DNA from: a bacterium YEK0313
Lineage (GTDB): Bacteria; Pseudomonadota; Alphaproteobacteria; Rhizobiales; Phreatobacteraceae
Assembly (NCBI GenBank): GCA_000751295.2
Contig: CCMO02000002.1
Coordinates: forward strand, 1,173,968-1,237,967
DNA: 64,000 nucleotides
Reading direction: 5' to 3'
In this document: positions 43,635 through 50,870 of the stretch, in pieces
Numbering within the stretch: the first letter of the stretch is position 1
Layout: the number at the start of each line of letters is the position of its first letter
Translations under genes and position numbers: made by a program
The notes under the pieces: generated by a model
What the model saw: only the letters and a program-made list of their open reading frames with translations
Told to the model about the DNA's origin: nothing
Database searches by the model: none

Positions 43635-44269
43635 GGCGCGAGCCTCCGAACCTCGGCCGCGAGCGCGGCGATTTCAGCCGAGGCCGGGCTGTCGGCAGTT
43701 GCCTCGGAGACGAGCCGGCCGGATTGGGCGGCGTCTGCAAAGGCGACACGCTGGCCGATCGTGGCGGTGAGCACGGGCGGATCGTGATCGACGAGCGTCT
43801 GGGCTGTTTCGCGCGCGATGATGGTCCGCGCGCCGCAGCGGTTCAGAACGAACCGCGCGATGAGCTGCGGACGATAAAGGCGCGCTTCTCGAAGCAGCGC
43901 CAGCATTTCGGCCGAAGCCCATCCATCGAACGGGGACGGCTGGACGGGGATGAGCACGAGGTCGGCGGCGAGCAGTGCCGAACGCATGAGGCCGGCGACG
44001 CGCGGAGGTCCGTCGATGACAACGTGATCGGCATCGCGGGCGAGCTCCGGCGCTTCGCGATGCAGCGTGTCGCGTGCCAGGCCGACGACACCGAAGAGGC
44101 GCGGCAGGCCCTCGCGGGCGCGCTGCTGCGACCAATCGAGGGCCGAGCCTTGCGGGTCCGCGTCGATGAGGATGACGCGCTTTCCTTGGCCGGCCCATTC
44201 GCCGGCGAGATGCAGCGCGAGCGTCGTCTTGCCGACGCCGCCCTTCTGGTTGAGCAGCGCGACGATCAT
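43631..44269 (-). CDS. parA: ParA-family partition ATPase
   Basis: Encodes 212 residues with the deviant Walker A KGGVGKTT at the very start (MIVALLNQKGGVGKTT) and DADPQGSALDW. It belongs to the short type Ib group without an N-terminal DNA-binding domain. It positions element copies at division. It lies 211 bases downstream of repA, with the candidate origin between them. Confidence 0.93.
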   Translation of the reverse strand: MIVALLNQKGGVGKTTLALHLAGEWAGQGKRVILIDADPQGSALDWSQQRAREGLPRLFGVVGLARDTLHREAPELARDADHVVIDGPPRVAGLMRSALLAADLVLIPVQPSPFDGWASAEMLALLREARLYRPQLIARFVLNRCGARTIIARETAQTLVDHDPPVLTATIGQRVAFADAAQSGRLVSEATADSPASAEIAALAAEVRRLAP

Positions 44270-44296
44270 GGCGCGCTCCTCGGCGCTCGCGGACAG

Positions 44297-44496
44297 TTAT
44301 CCGCAGGCGTGCAAAAGCGCGTGTCCGTTAGAAAGATTCCGAAGGAATCTGGGTTAGAGAAGTTACGGGGCCTGCAAGCTGCTGATTCAGCTCGGCGATT
44401 CGACGATTCCGGTCCCCGATAGCACGAGAGTCCGGTCCCCGATGGCACGATAGTGCCGGTCCCTGATAGCACGAGGCGATTCACAGCTTATCCCCA
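44297..44496. other. Candidate replication origin (DnaA-like boxes, dyad, iterons)
   Basis: TTATCCGCA (44297-44305) and TTATCCCCA (44488-44496) each differ from the DnaA box TTATCCACA at one base and bracket three iterons. A dyad AGATTCC-GAA-GGAATCT (44334-44350) and an A/T-richer tract lie between the first box and the iterons. All of it falls in or at the edge of the 211-base gap between parA and repA. This is the layout of an iteron-type plasmid origin. Confidence 0.65.
44409..44474. repeat. Three iteron-like 19-bp direct repeats
   Basis: Copies of CCGGTCCCCGATAGCACGA begin at 44409, 44432 and 44456, a spacing of 23 and 24 bases (about two helical turns). The second has G for A at one position and the third T for C at one. 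Directly downstream of the repA coding sequence, they are likely RepA-binding iterons. Confidence 0.75.
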
Positions 44497-45365
44497 GGGC
44501 GTGACGTTGCGCGACGACGTCGGCGCGGTGTTCCGAAGGACGCGGGATCGATCGGCGCGAAGCAGAGGACTTCCGGGCCGCCCACGCATGGCTCGATGGT
44601 CAGGCGATAGCCGGGGAGCGGTTGGCGGCGGACGATGTCGCGCAGGTCGTAGGCGAAATGCTTGAGCGGTGAGAGGCTGCCGGACTTGGCGTGGAGATGC
44701 GCGAAGTCGAAGCTCCAGCCGAACTCCTGCCGTCCGCCATGCTTGCGCACCAGGCGATAGAGCCAGCGCTCGAGTCCGCCGGTGAGTTCGAAGTAGGCCC
44801 GGTCGATGGTGAGCACGAGCGCGTCGTCGAGAACGGCGGCGTAGAACCAGTCGGGCAGGATCAGTTCGAGGCCGAGCGGCCGGCCGCGGTGATCGGCCCG
44901 CTCTTTCCATTCATTGATCCAGGAGAAGCGGTGCATCCGCCGCTCGGTCGGCTGGCGGATGGAGGTTGCCACCGTGGTCGACTGAAGCCGATCCAGCGCG
45001 GCCTTGAGGCGGTCGTAGTCGCGCAGACTGACGCCGCGGCCGATGAAGGTGAGGATTTCGTAGGGGGTCGTCGCCATCAGGCGCGATGGACGCAGGCCAA
45101 TGTCGCGCGCCTCGACGATCTGGGAGGCCGCCCAGATCAGCACGTCCGCATCCCAGATGGTCGCCATTCCATGCTCGGGCACCGCCTCGACGCGGATGAC
45201 GATCGAACCCGCCTTGAAATCGATCGGGGCGAGACGCTTGGACTTGGCGAGCGAGAAGAACGGATAGGCCATGAGGTCCTGGGCATCTCGCGGCGCGAGC
45301 TCGCCGGGCAGCGCTCGAAAGAGGTCGAGTTGCTCGCGTTCATGGCCAGGATGGCGGGACGACAT
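44481..45365 (-). CDS. repA: Replication initiator protein A
   Basis: Encodes 294 residues. Family motifs include QLDLFRALPGELAPRDAQDLMAYPFFSLAKSKR near the start, TPYEILTFIGRGVSLRDYDRLKAALDRLQSTTVATSI and SWINEWKERAD; the pattern is that of the RepA/RPA initiator (PF10134) with winged-helix halves. Such initiators bind iterons to start replication. Its presence indicates that the element replicates on its own, at least transiently. Confidence 0.92.
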   Translation of the reverse strand: MSSRHPGHEREQLDLFRALPGELAPRDAQDLMAYPFFSLAKSKRLAPIDFKAGSIVIRVEAVPEHGMATIWDADVLIWAASQIVEARDIGLRPSRLMATTPYEILTFIGRGVSLRDYDRLKAALDRLQSTTVATSIRQPTERRMHRFSWINEWKERADHRGRPLGLELILPDWFYAAVLDDALVLTIDRAYFELTGGLERWLYRLVRKHGGRQEFGWSFDFAHLHAKSGSLSPLKHFAYDLRDIVRRQPLPGYRLTIEPCVGGPEVLCFAPIDPASFGTPRRRRRATSRPGDKL

Positions 45366-45374
45366 GCCGGCGCC

Positions 45375-45656
45375 TCAGCGGGCGTGGCGGCCGGCGTGGA
45401 CCGGCATTGTCGATTCATGGCGCTTGGCGGGTAGGACGGTGCCGCGCGGGTCCGACGTGGAGGTGACGGCGCCCCGATCTGCCCAGGCCTGCAGGTCGTC
45501 GATGGAGTAGACGACCCGGCCGCCGAGCTTGCGATACGCAGGGCCAGTTCCGTAGGTCCGGTGCTTTTCGAGGGTGCGGCCCGAAAGACCGAGGAATCGG
45601 GCAGCTTCGGGCGTGCGAAGAAAGCGCGGCGGCAAGCCGGCGGGATTGGCGGACAT
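45375..45656 (-). CDS. AlpA/excisionase-like helix-turn-helix protein
   Basis: Encodes 93 residues. Residues 12-60 are a winged helix of the HTH_17 type: RFLRTPEAARFLGLSGRTLEKHRTYGTGPAYRKLGGRVVYSIDDLQAWAD. Proteins of this class act as excisionases or activators of excision and transfer. It precedes repA by nine bases, so the pair is probably cotranscribed. The C-terminal 30 residues look disordered. Confidence 0.85.
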   Translation of the reverse strand: MSANPAGLPPRFLRTPEAARFLGLSGRTLEKHRTYGTGPAYRKLGGRVVYSIDDLQAWADRGAVTSTSDPRGTVLPAKRHESTMPVHAGRHAR

Positions 45657-45791
45657 AAGCGGACCTCCGTGGCGTTCGTTGAGGCCGCCGGCGAACGGCG
45701 GCGAACGAAGGCCACGGTGGCGGAGAGCTGCCGGCTGGGGGGATGGTGAAGATAGGGGATGCTATTTCGCACCCCCCTGATACCTGCTCCG

Positions 45792-46559
45792 TCAGCGCCG
45801 GCGGCGCCGACGCAGCAGGTCGCGATAGCCGCCATTCACCATGGCAAGGCCGTCGCGCACGAGCCGGACGGTGGCATCGCGTAGTGGCGAGGTCTTCCAC
45901 GCGTCGGACGCGACGCGGGAGGCGCCGAACATTACCTCGGCAATCTCCCGATAGGTTGCACGGCTGGCGCGGCCATCGAATGCCTGCAACATGTGACGGA
46001 GCCGCCGTCGGCGCTGCGAGGTTACACGCAGGTCGGCGGGCGGAGGCGGCGTCGTCAGCGCGCTCAGGAGACGCGAGACGGCATCGAGCCGGTCGGGCGC
46101 ATCGGTGTCCAGTGGGATGACTGCGGCAAGCGGCTGATCGGGAGCGGCGTCACCGATCAGGACGTAAGGGACGGCGCTGCCACCGTCGCCCTGGATTGCG
46201 TGGAGTTCGTGCGTGCTGCGGCGCGCCGCGCTCGGATCAAGTGCGGGAGTGGTGCTCCGGCCGAGCCAATGCCGGGCGTGGCGATCAACAGGACCTTTCC
46301 GGGATCTGCCATCGTGGTCCAATGGATCGGCTCGTCTATCGCGCTGCGGCGTGGATCGGCGGGGAAATTGCAACCCCCAGCGCAGGCGGAACGAACTCGT
46401 CGCCTGCTCGGGGTCATCCATTTTGCTCAGCGCTCTTGCGTAGTCTTGCTGATAATCAGCGTTGCGGCGCAGGCACTCCCACGCGAGGTCGGAAACACCG
46501 AGATCGTCGAAATAGTCGTAACTGGTCGAGGATCGCCACTGCGACGGGTCCGGCGCCAT
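45792..46559 (-). CDS. DUF2285 regulator with two compensating frameshifts
   Basis: Encodes 255 residues. N-terminus YDYFDDLGVSDLAWECLRRNADYQQDYARAL (DUF6499-like) and C-terminus LRHMLQAFDGRASRATYREIAEVMFGASRV with DATVRLVRDGLAMVNGGYRDLLRRRRR (DUF2285). The central part, about 41 residues, reads in the wrong frame. In the alternative frame (46240-46362) it gives ADPRRSAIDEPIHW and DPGKVLLIATPGIGSAGAPL, typical of the family. One added C near 46361 and one lost C near 46240 would explain it. The frame is open overall, so a protein is still made. The role is probably regulation of transfer. Confidence 0.8.
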   Translation of the reverse strand: MAPDPSQWRSSTSYDYFDDLGVSDLAWECLRRNADYQQDYARALSKMDDPEQATSSFRLRWGLQFPRRSTPQRDRRADPLDHDGRSRKGPVDRHARHWLGRSTTPALDPSAARRSTHELHAIQGDGGSAVPYVLIGDAAPDQPLAAVIPLDTDAPDRLDAVSRLLSALTTPPPPADLRVTSQRRRRLRHMLQAFDGRASRATYREIAEVMFGASRVASDAWKTSPLRDATVRLVRDGLAMVNGGYRDLLRRRRRR

Positions 46560-46679
46560 CGGTTACCTCCTGGCTCACATGGTTCATGCATCCGGGCCGG
46601 CTACGATCCCCGGTTGAGCTGGATCAGGGAAGTCCTCGGATGAGCGCCACGTGATCGCTCGAATGCATCGCATTCGAGT

Positions 46680-46943
46680 TCAGTGCTGGCCCTTTCGGAG
46701 CAGGTCGCGATAGCCATGTTCCGTCATCCATCGCGCGCGCAGGAGATGGCTCTCGTGGATGTGCCGGGCACGTTCGGGGTCATCGCGGGGGTCGATACCG
46801 AACAAAATGGCGACGGCCTCTCGCCAGTCCGCACCATCGGCCTCGGCGTCGAGAAGGCGGACGTAAAGCTTCAAGTGCTTCATGTCGTAGTCGGTGGCCG
46901 TCGCGCTCCGGGGCGGTTCCTCAAGAAAATCCGGCGCGGTCAT
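46680..46943 (-). CDS. Small DUF2285-type protein
   Basis: Encodes 87 residues with the DUF2285 helical core: YVRLLDAEADGADWREAVAILFGIDPRDDPERARHIHESHLLRARWMTEHGYRDLL. Similar to the C-terminus of the larger protein at 45792, but lacking its N-terminal half. In related elements such a protein activates excision and transfer genes, so it may do so here. Confidence 0.82.
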   Translation of the reverse strand: MTAPDFLEEPPRSATATDYDMKHLKLYVRLLDAEADGADWREAVAILFGIDPRDDPERARHIHESHLLRARWMTEHGYRDLLRKGQH

Positions 46944-47075
46944 GATGGGTCCCCCGACACATCAACGGCGACTTCCATTCGATCTGAACTCAATTTTAAC
47001 CAAGTTTTGAATGGGCGTAAGCTGCACGGCGCTGCATCGCGTGATGCAGCAGAGACATCGCCGCGCGCTGCGCAG

Positions 47076-47309
47076 TCAATCTTTGCCAGTGCTCCGTCGC
47101 TCAGGCCGTTCAAAAAATGCGACGGGATCGACCTCGAGAATGGCTGCGAGTTTTTCCAGCATGTCGATGGTGGCCGCATGCTGTTCGCGCTCGAGCATGC
47201 CGACATAATTGCGGTTGATCTCGGCACGATCAGCAAGCTCCTCCTGCGACAAGCCTTTGGCGTGTCTCAGCCGACGCAAATTCCTGGCGACGATCTCCCG
47301 CAATCTCAT
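47076..47309 (-). CDS. Xre-type helix-turn-helix repressor
   Basis: Encodes 77 residues: REIVARNLRRLRHAKGLSQEELADRAEINRNYVGMLEREQHAATIDMLEKLAAIL, a complete Xre/Cro domain and little more. Its promoter region holds a palindrome likely to be its own operator. In similar conjugative elements, an Xre repressor at this location controls the DUF2285 activators. Confidence 0.88.
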   Translation of the reverse strand: MRLREIVARNLRRLRHAKGLSQEELADRAEINRNYVGMLEREQHAATIDMLEKLAAILEVDPVAFFERPERRSTGKD

Positions 47310-47332
47310 GCGGTGAGGTCGCCGTTCCCCCT

Positions 47333-47357
47333 AATATACTGCCACCTAGTAAACTAG
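47333..47357 (-). promoter_or_regulatory. xre promoter with palindromic operator
   Basis: On the minus strand the -10 hexamer TATATT (47338-47333) lies 24 bases before the xre ATG. The dyad CTAGT-AA-ACTAG (47346-47357) overlaps the -35 area. This placement suits autorepression by the Xre protein. Confidence 0.55.
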
Positions 47358-47443
47358 TGATTCATACCGTCGGAAAGCCGCAAAGTCATTTTTCTGGGAT
47401 GATCGGGAGCGTTCGGCGCGCTCTCGGACGGAATTCCCACAGG

Positions 47444-47479
47444 CCGATGCCCCGCCCGGACATCCGGGCGGGGCATCGG
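47444..47479 (-). terminator. Strong hairpin downstream of the second DUF736 gene
   Basis: Arms of 17 bases, CCGATGCCCCGCCCGGA and its exact complement, enclose a 2-base loop (CA). It starts eight bases after the stop of the DUF736 gene at 47487. A T run after it on the minus strand is not obvious, so it may act through RNA stability as well as termination. Confidence 0.65.
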
Positions 47480-47486
47480 TGGTGGC

Positions 47487-47813
47487 TCAGTCGCCATTGC
47501 GGCGGCTGGGGCGGGACCAGATCAGGCTGTAGCCTTCACCGTCCTCGTCGTCGAAGAGGTTGGCGAAGATCGGCGCGGTGAAGCTCGGGTCGTCGAGCTT
47601 GAGGCCCAGATAGTCGCGGCCCTCGTTGGAGCGCTTGGACCAGGCGGCTCCGATCTCGACCCGGCCAACGTAGACGCGGTGGCTGGGGGCGTTCTCGCCG
47701 GTGGCGCGCGTGTCGGGAACGATGCGGACGTTCCTGGCCTGGACGCTGAGGGTGACGATTTCGCCACTGAACTCGTTGTTGCCGGTCTTCTTGAAGGTGC
47801 CGATGGTCGCCAT
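47487..47813 (-). CDS. DUF736 protein (second copy)
   Basis: Encodes 108 residues: MATIGTFKKTGNNEFSGEIVTLSVQARNVRIVPD, then RVEIGAAWSKRSNEGRDYLGLKLDDPSFTAPIFANLFDDEDGEGYSLIW. It is the standard DUF736 form, longer in beta strands than the copy at 41954. Having two diverged copies in one element is usual. Function unknown. Confidence 0.88.
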   Translation of the reverse strand: MATIGTFKKTGNNEFSGEIVTLSVQARNVRIVPDTRATGENAPSHRVYVGRVEIGAAWSKRSNEGRDYLGLKLDDPSFTAPIFANLFDDEDGEGYSLIWSRPSRRNGD

Positions 47814-48379
47814 GTCAGTTCTCCTTGATCACTGTCTCGAGCCCGCACCATTGCGGCCTCGATGGCGATCGGCAGGCCGGAGGCGATCGACGGCGCACCC
47901 CGCAGGGGCTCGACAGCAAAGGAGGAACTTTCTTGCCTCGCGAGGAATGGGCGTGAGCCCAGGGGAAGAAAGTTTCAACGCCGCTGTTGCGCCATAGGCG
48001 ATCGAGGCTTCAGCCGGCCTACGGCTAGATCAGGCCATTGAAGAGGCCGCTTGGGTGCGCTCGATGCGCGCAGGGATCACGCATGGAGAACTTGGCGACC
48101 CGTCGCGACCTCCGGGAAGCGGCCACGACGTTCAGAGCATCGGCTTTCCGCCAAGTACGGGCAGGCACGCCGTATTCCGCCGATACGAACACCACGGCGC
48201 GGCGCCTCCATCCTGCGGCCTTGACCGTCGAGTGGGCGGCCTGGGCTGCGAGCGCGTCGAGGGCACGAACTGCCACGCCTCGAAAGCCGTGGGCCTGACA
48301 CCGTCCGATGATCGACAAGAATACCGACGGGAACGGAGCGGCTTGGGACTGTCTTGGTCCGCCCGCGCGTCAATGATGT
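47814..48379. other. Stretch without a confident gene
   Basis: One minus-strand frame (48025-48318, 97 residues, AVVFVSAEYGVPARTWRKADAL) is open but unsupported by a ribosome-binding site or recognisable family. AAACTTTCTTgcc and gAAGAAAGTTT, around 47926-47976, form an imperfect inverted repeat of unknown use. I see no RNA gene. Confidence 0.5.
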
Positions 48380-48820
48380 TCACGCCGTGGCGATGTCCTG
48401 TCCGGATGGTCCGGGCGAGGCCATCGTCGTTATCCGAACGAAGGCCGTGACGCCGACCGCAACCGCGCCGATCACGGAGAAGACGAGCTGCCAGGTTTCG
48501 GACGGCATGGTGTGCTTCACGATGCCGTGCGTTGCGTGATAGCCGGCGATTGCGGCCGGGGCGACGAAGGCGAGCGCGACCAGAAGCTTCAGCCACATCG
48601 GACGGACGAAGGCGAGCAGGAGCTGGCCGATGCCGAGAATCGCGCCGGCGGCAACGACGCCGATGGCGATGGCTCCGAGGGCACCGGCGCCGGTCTGATG
48701 CGCCCAGACGCCGATGGTCACGCCGGCAAAGGCCGGCAGCGCGAACACGGCGAGCTTGAACAGCAACCAGCAGAGCACGCCGATGGCGGCGAGCAATCCA
48801 AGGATGGCGAGGATGATCAT
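48380..48820 (-). CDS. Hypothetical multi-helix membrane protein
   Basis: Encodes 146 residues from MIILAILGLLAAIGVLCWLLFK; ATG at 48820 has GGAGACC upstream, so it is preferred over a start at 48871. About five hydrophobic helices with the motif GVTIGVWAHQTGAGALGAIAIGVVAAGAILG. Occurs as a conserved hypothetical next to DUF736 and mer-bearing parts of related elements. Function unknown. Confidence 0.75.
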   Translation of the reverse strand: MIILAILGLLAAIGVLCWLLFKLAVFALPAFAGVTIGVWAHQTGAGALGAIAIGVVAAGAILGIGQLLLAFVRPMWLKLLVALAFVAPAAIAGYHATHGIVKHTMPSETWQLVFSVIGAVAVGVTAFVRITTMASPGPSGQDIATA

Positions 48821-48961
48821 GGTGGTGGTCTCCGTGAGAATGAGTCTGACGGTTGCGCCTTCCACCACCACCGCGGCGCGAGCGGCAGCATAGCCGAAGT
48901 CGGCTCGCTTCGGGAGCGGAAATCGAACCGACCTCCGCCCGCGAAAGCGGTTCGCCTCCGG

Positions 48962-49126
48962 TCAGGAGGCGAAGGGATCGATCTCGGCCACGATTTCGGA
49001 ATCGCCGTCGAACTCGTTGGAGGGGACGACGGAGAGCGTGCCGTCTCCGGCCCTGAAGATGACGATCGCGACCATCAGCGTGGTGGCGAGGCTGAAGGCG
49101 AAGGCTTGAGCGTCGGTGAGAGACAT
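48962..49126 (-). CDS. Small single-helix hypothetical protein
   Basis: Encodes 54 residues: MSLTDAQAFAFSLATTLMVAIVIFRAGDGTLSVVPSNEFDGDSEIVAEIDPFAS. One membrane helix then an acidic tail. GGAGC stands before the ATG, and a GC-rich hairpin GCGGGGG-ACCAT-CCCCCGC (49149-49167) lies just upstream. No family recognised. The 246 bases from 49127 to 49372 hold nothing else that I can support. Confidence 0.6.
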   Translation of the reverse strand: MSLTDAQAFAFSLATTLMVAIVIFRAGDGTLSVVPSNEFDGDSEIVAEIDPFAS

Positions 49127-49372
49127 TCGTTCCGGCTCCTGTCTGGAGGCGGGGGACCATCCCCCGCGCGACAGGCGCCCGATGTGTCCGGCGGAGGGCC
49201 GCAATCACCGCGGAGGCGGAGCCTCAAGGCCGCACGCTCGCGTAGCGGACCCTTCACGGGTTGATGGCGTCAGGCCATCGGCTGGACCAAGGATCAGCGC
49301 ATAGGAAGCGGGAGATGGTTTCCGTTGCTCTCGGGAGCCGGCACGTTGGTTCGCACCGCCCAAATGCCCGCA

Positions 49373-49786
49373 TTATGATGTGAGCGCGTCCAGAACCGGA
49401 CACTCGGGAACATCTTCGCCGGAACATAGAGAGGCCGTTGTCGCCAGCACCCTCTCGATACGCCGCAAGTCGGCGATCTTCGCCCGGACGTCGGCCAGAT
49501 GCCGCTCGGTCCGCTCCTTCACTTCGGCGCAGGTTTGGGTGCCGCCGTCGACGAGTTCGAGGAGGCCGCGGATCTCTTCAATGGCGAAGCCGAGCTCACG
49601 GGCGCGGAGGATGAAGCGCAAGCGGCGGACATCGCTCTCGTCGTACACGCGATAGCCTGACGCCGTGCGAGGCGGATCACGCATCATGCCGATCTTCTCG
49701 TAATAGCGGATCGTTTCGAGATTGCAGCCCGTGCGCTCGGCCAGTTTGGCGCGCTGCAACCCTCGCCCTGAATCGCGGTGCCTCAT
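49373..49786 (-). CDS. merR: MerR, mercury-responsive regulator
   Basis: Encodes 137 residues. Winged helix LAERTGCNLETIRYYEKIGMM, then the dimerisation helix and three Cys at the ligand positions: TCAEV, and LCSGEDVPEC. In Tn501 MerR these are Cys82, 117 and 126, which bind Hg(II) in a trigonal site. It is divergent from merT, with the operator between. The N-terminus (MRHRDSGRGLQRAK) is about 10 residues longer than usual. Confidence 0.9.
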   Translation of the reverse strand: MRHRDSGRGLQRAKLAERTGCNLETIRYYEKIGMMRDPPRTASGYRVYDESDVRRLRFILRARELGFAIEEIRGLLELVDGGTQTCAEVKERTERHLADVRAKIADLRRIERVLATTASLCSGEDVPECPVLDALTS

Positions 49787-49802
49787 GCTCCGAAAAATCC
49801 TC

Positions 49803-49833
49803 TTGAGTCTGTAGTTGCTACAGACCTTAGCTT
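49803..49833 (+). promoter_or_regulatory. mer operator/promoter
   Basis: The -35 TTGAGT (49803-49808) and -10 TAGCTT (49828-49833) have a 19-base spacer containing the perfect dyad GTCTGTAG-TTG-CTACAGAC. Placed between merR and merT as in known mer operons. Its half-sites are close to those at 14016 and 20521, raising the chance of cross-talk. Confidence 0.85.
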
Positions 49834-49864
49834 GAGGCCGAATGAAAATCGAGGGTCGAGTCGC

Positions 49865-50263
49865 ATGAGCAATACCGATGTCGAAGCAGCGGCGCTGAGC
49901 ACGCCTCAGCAAGGCGAGGACCGCAAGAAAACCTTGTTCGCGGCAGGAGGCGTCGTTGGCGCCATTCTCGCCTCGACCTGCTGCGTCGTGCCGCTGCTGT
50001 TTGTCACGCTGGGCATTTCCGGCGCGTGGATTGGCAGCCTGACTGCGCTTGAACCTTACAAGCCCTATTTTGCCGCCGTGGCGCTGGTCTTCATCGGCCT
50101 GGGCTTCCGGCAGATCTATTTCGGGGCCAAGCCCGCCTGCGTGGACGGGTCCTACTGCGCGAAGCCGCAGTCTTCCGTGATCACCAAGACCACCCTCTGG
50201 TTCGCGACCGTAGTGGTCCTGTTGGCGCTGACGATCAACTGGTGGGCGCCGTTTTTCTACTAA
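49865..50263 (+). CDS. merT: MerT, mercuric ion inner-membrane transporter
   Basis: Encodes 132 residues from MSNTDVEAAALSTPQQGED. Three membrane helices; the first holds the vicinal Cys pair ASTCCVVPLL and the cytoplasmic loop has CVDGSYC. MerT passes Hg(II) from MerP to MerA. The length and Cys pattern match Tn501-type MerT. A longer frame from 49778 overlaps the operator, so the ATG at 49865 is chosen. Confidence 0.93.
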   Translation: MSNTDVEAAALSTPQQGEDRKKTLFAAGGVVGAILASTCCVVPLLFVTLGISGAWIGSLTALEPYKPYFAAVALVFIGLGFRQIYFGAKPACVDGSYCAKPQSSVITKTTLWFATVVVLLALTINWWAPFFY

Positions 50264-50285
50264 TCGGACAAAGGAGCATTCTCGT

Positions 50286-50615
50286 ATGAAACGACCTCTT
50301 ATCTTCGCCGTCGCTCTGCTGTCGATCGCCGGATTCGGCGCACTGGCCGCGACGACCGTTTTTCCCGTCGTCGCTCAATCTGCCACCGTGCAGGCGGCAA
50401 CCCAGACCACGACCTTCGCAGTCCAGAACATGACCTGCGCCCTTTGCCCGGTCACGGTGAAGAGGGCGATGGAGGGGGTCAAAGGCGTGAAGTCGGTGAC
50501 GGTGGATTTCGATGCCAAGACAGCGACAGTCGTGTACGACCCATCCGTTGCGACCCCGGACGCGATTGCCGCCGCCTCCACCAATGCGGGGTATCCGGCG
50601 TCGGTCAAAGGCTGA
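50286..50615 (+). CDS. merP: MerP, periplasmic mercury-binding protein
   Basis: Encodes 109 residues: a Sec signal peptide (MKRPLIFAVALLSIAGFGALAA) and one HMA domain with MTCALCPVTVKRAMEGVKGV, the CxxC that binds Hg(II). The region between the signal and domain (TVFPVVAQSATVQAAT) is longer than in Tn501 MerP. It shuttles Hg(II) to MerT or MerF. Confidence 0.93.
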   Translation: MKRPLIFAVALLSIAGFGALAATTVFPVVAQSATVQAATQTTTFAVQNMTCALCPVTVKRAMEGVKGVKSVTVDFDAKTATVVYDPSVATPDAIAAASTNAGYPASVKG

Positions 50616-50620
50616 GGCCG

Positions 50621-50869
50621 ATGAAGGACGCGACCATCCTCAAGACTGGCATCATTGGTTCGGTCGTTGCCGCGATCTGCTGCGCAACGCCCGTGTTGGT
50701 CATCGCGCTGAGTGCAATCGGTCTGTCCGCCTGGGTCGGTGGGCTCGACTACGTGCTCCTGCCATCACTCGCCATCTTTGTGGGCATAACGGCTTATGGC
50801 CTGTGGCGACGGAACCGCGCGGCTGCCTGCTGCGCGACAAATGATCAGTGCAACAAGGAAAGAGCCTGA
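50621..50869 (+). CDS. merF: MerF, small mercuric transporter
   Basis: Encodes 82 residues, the family's normal size: two membrane helices, first Cys pair in AAICCATPVLVIALSAIGLSAWVGGLDYVLLP and second pair in AAACCATNDQC. It is an additional Hg(II) uptake protein. It starts five bases after merP. Confidence 0.93.
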   Translation: MKDATILKTGIIGSVVAAICCATPVLVIALSAIGLSAWVGGLDYVLLPSLAIFVGITAYGLWRRNRAAACCATNDQCNKERA

Positions 50870-50870
50870 C

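Noticed and set aside
44409..44474. Three short direct repeats as a CRISPR array
   Set aside because: Spacers would be 4-5 bases, there are no cas genes, and the position next to repA favours iterons.
48025..48318. 97-residue minus-strand open frame
   Set aside because: No ribosome-binding site, family or coupling to neighbours. GC-rich DNA yields many such frames.
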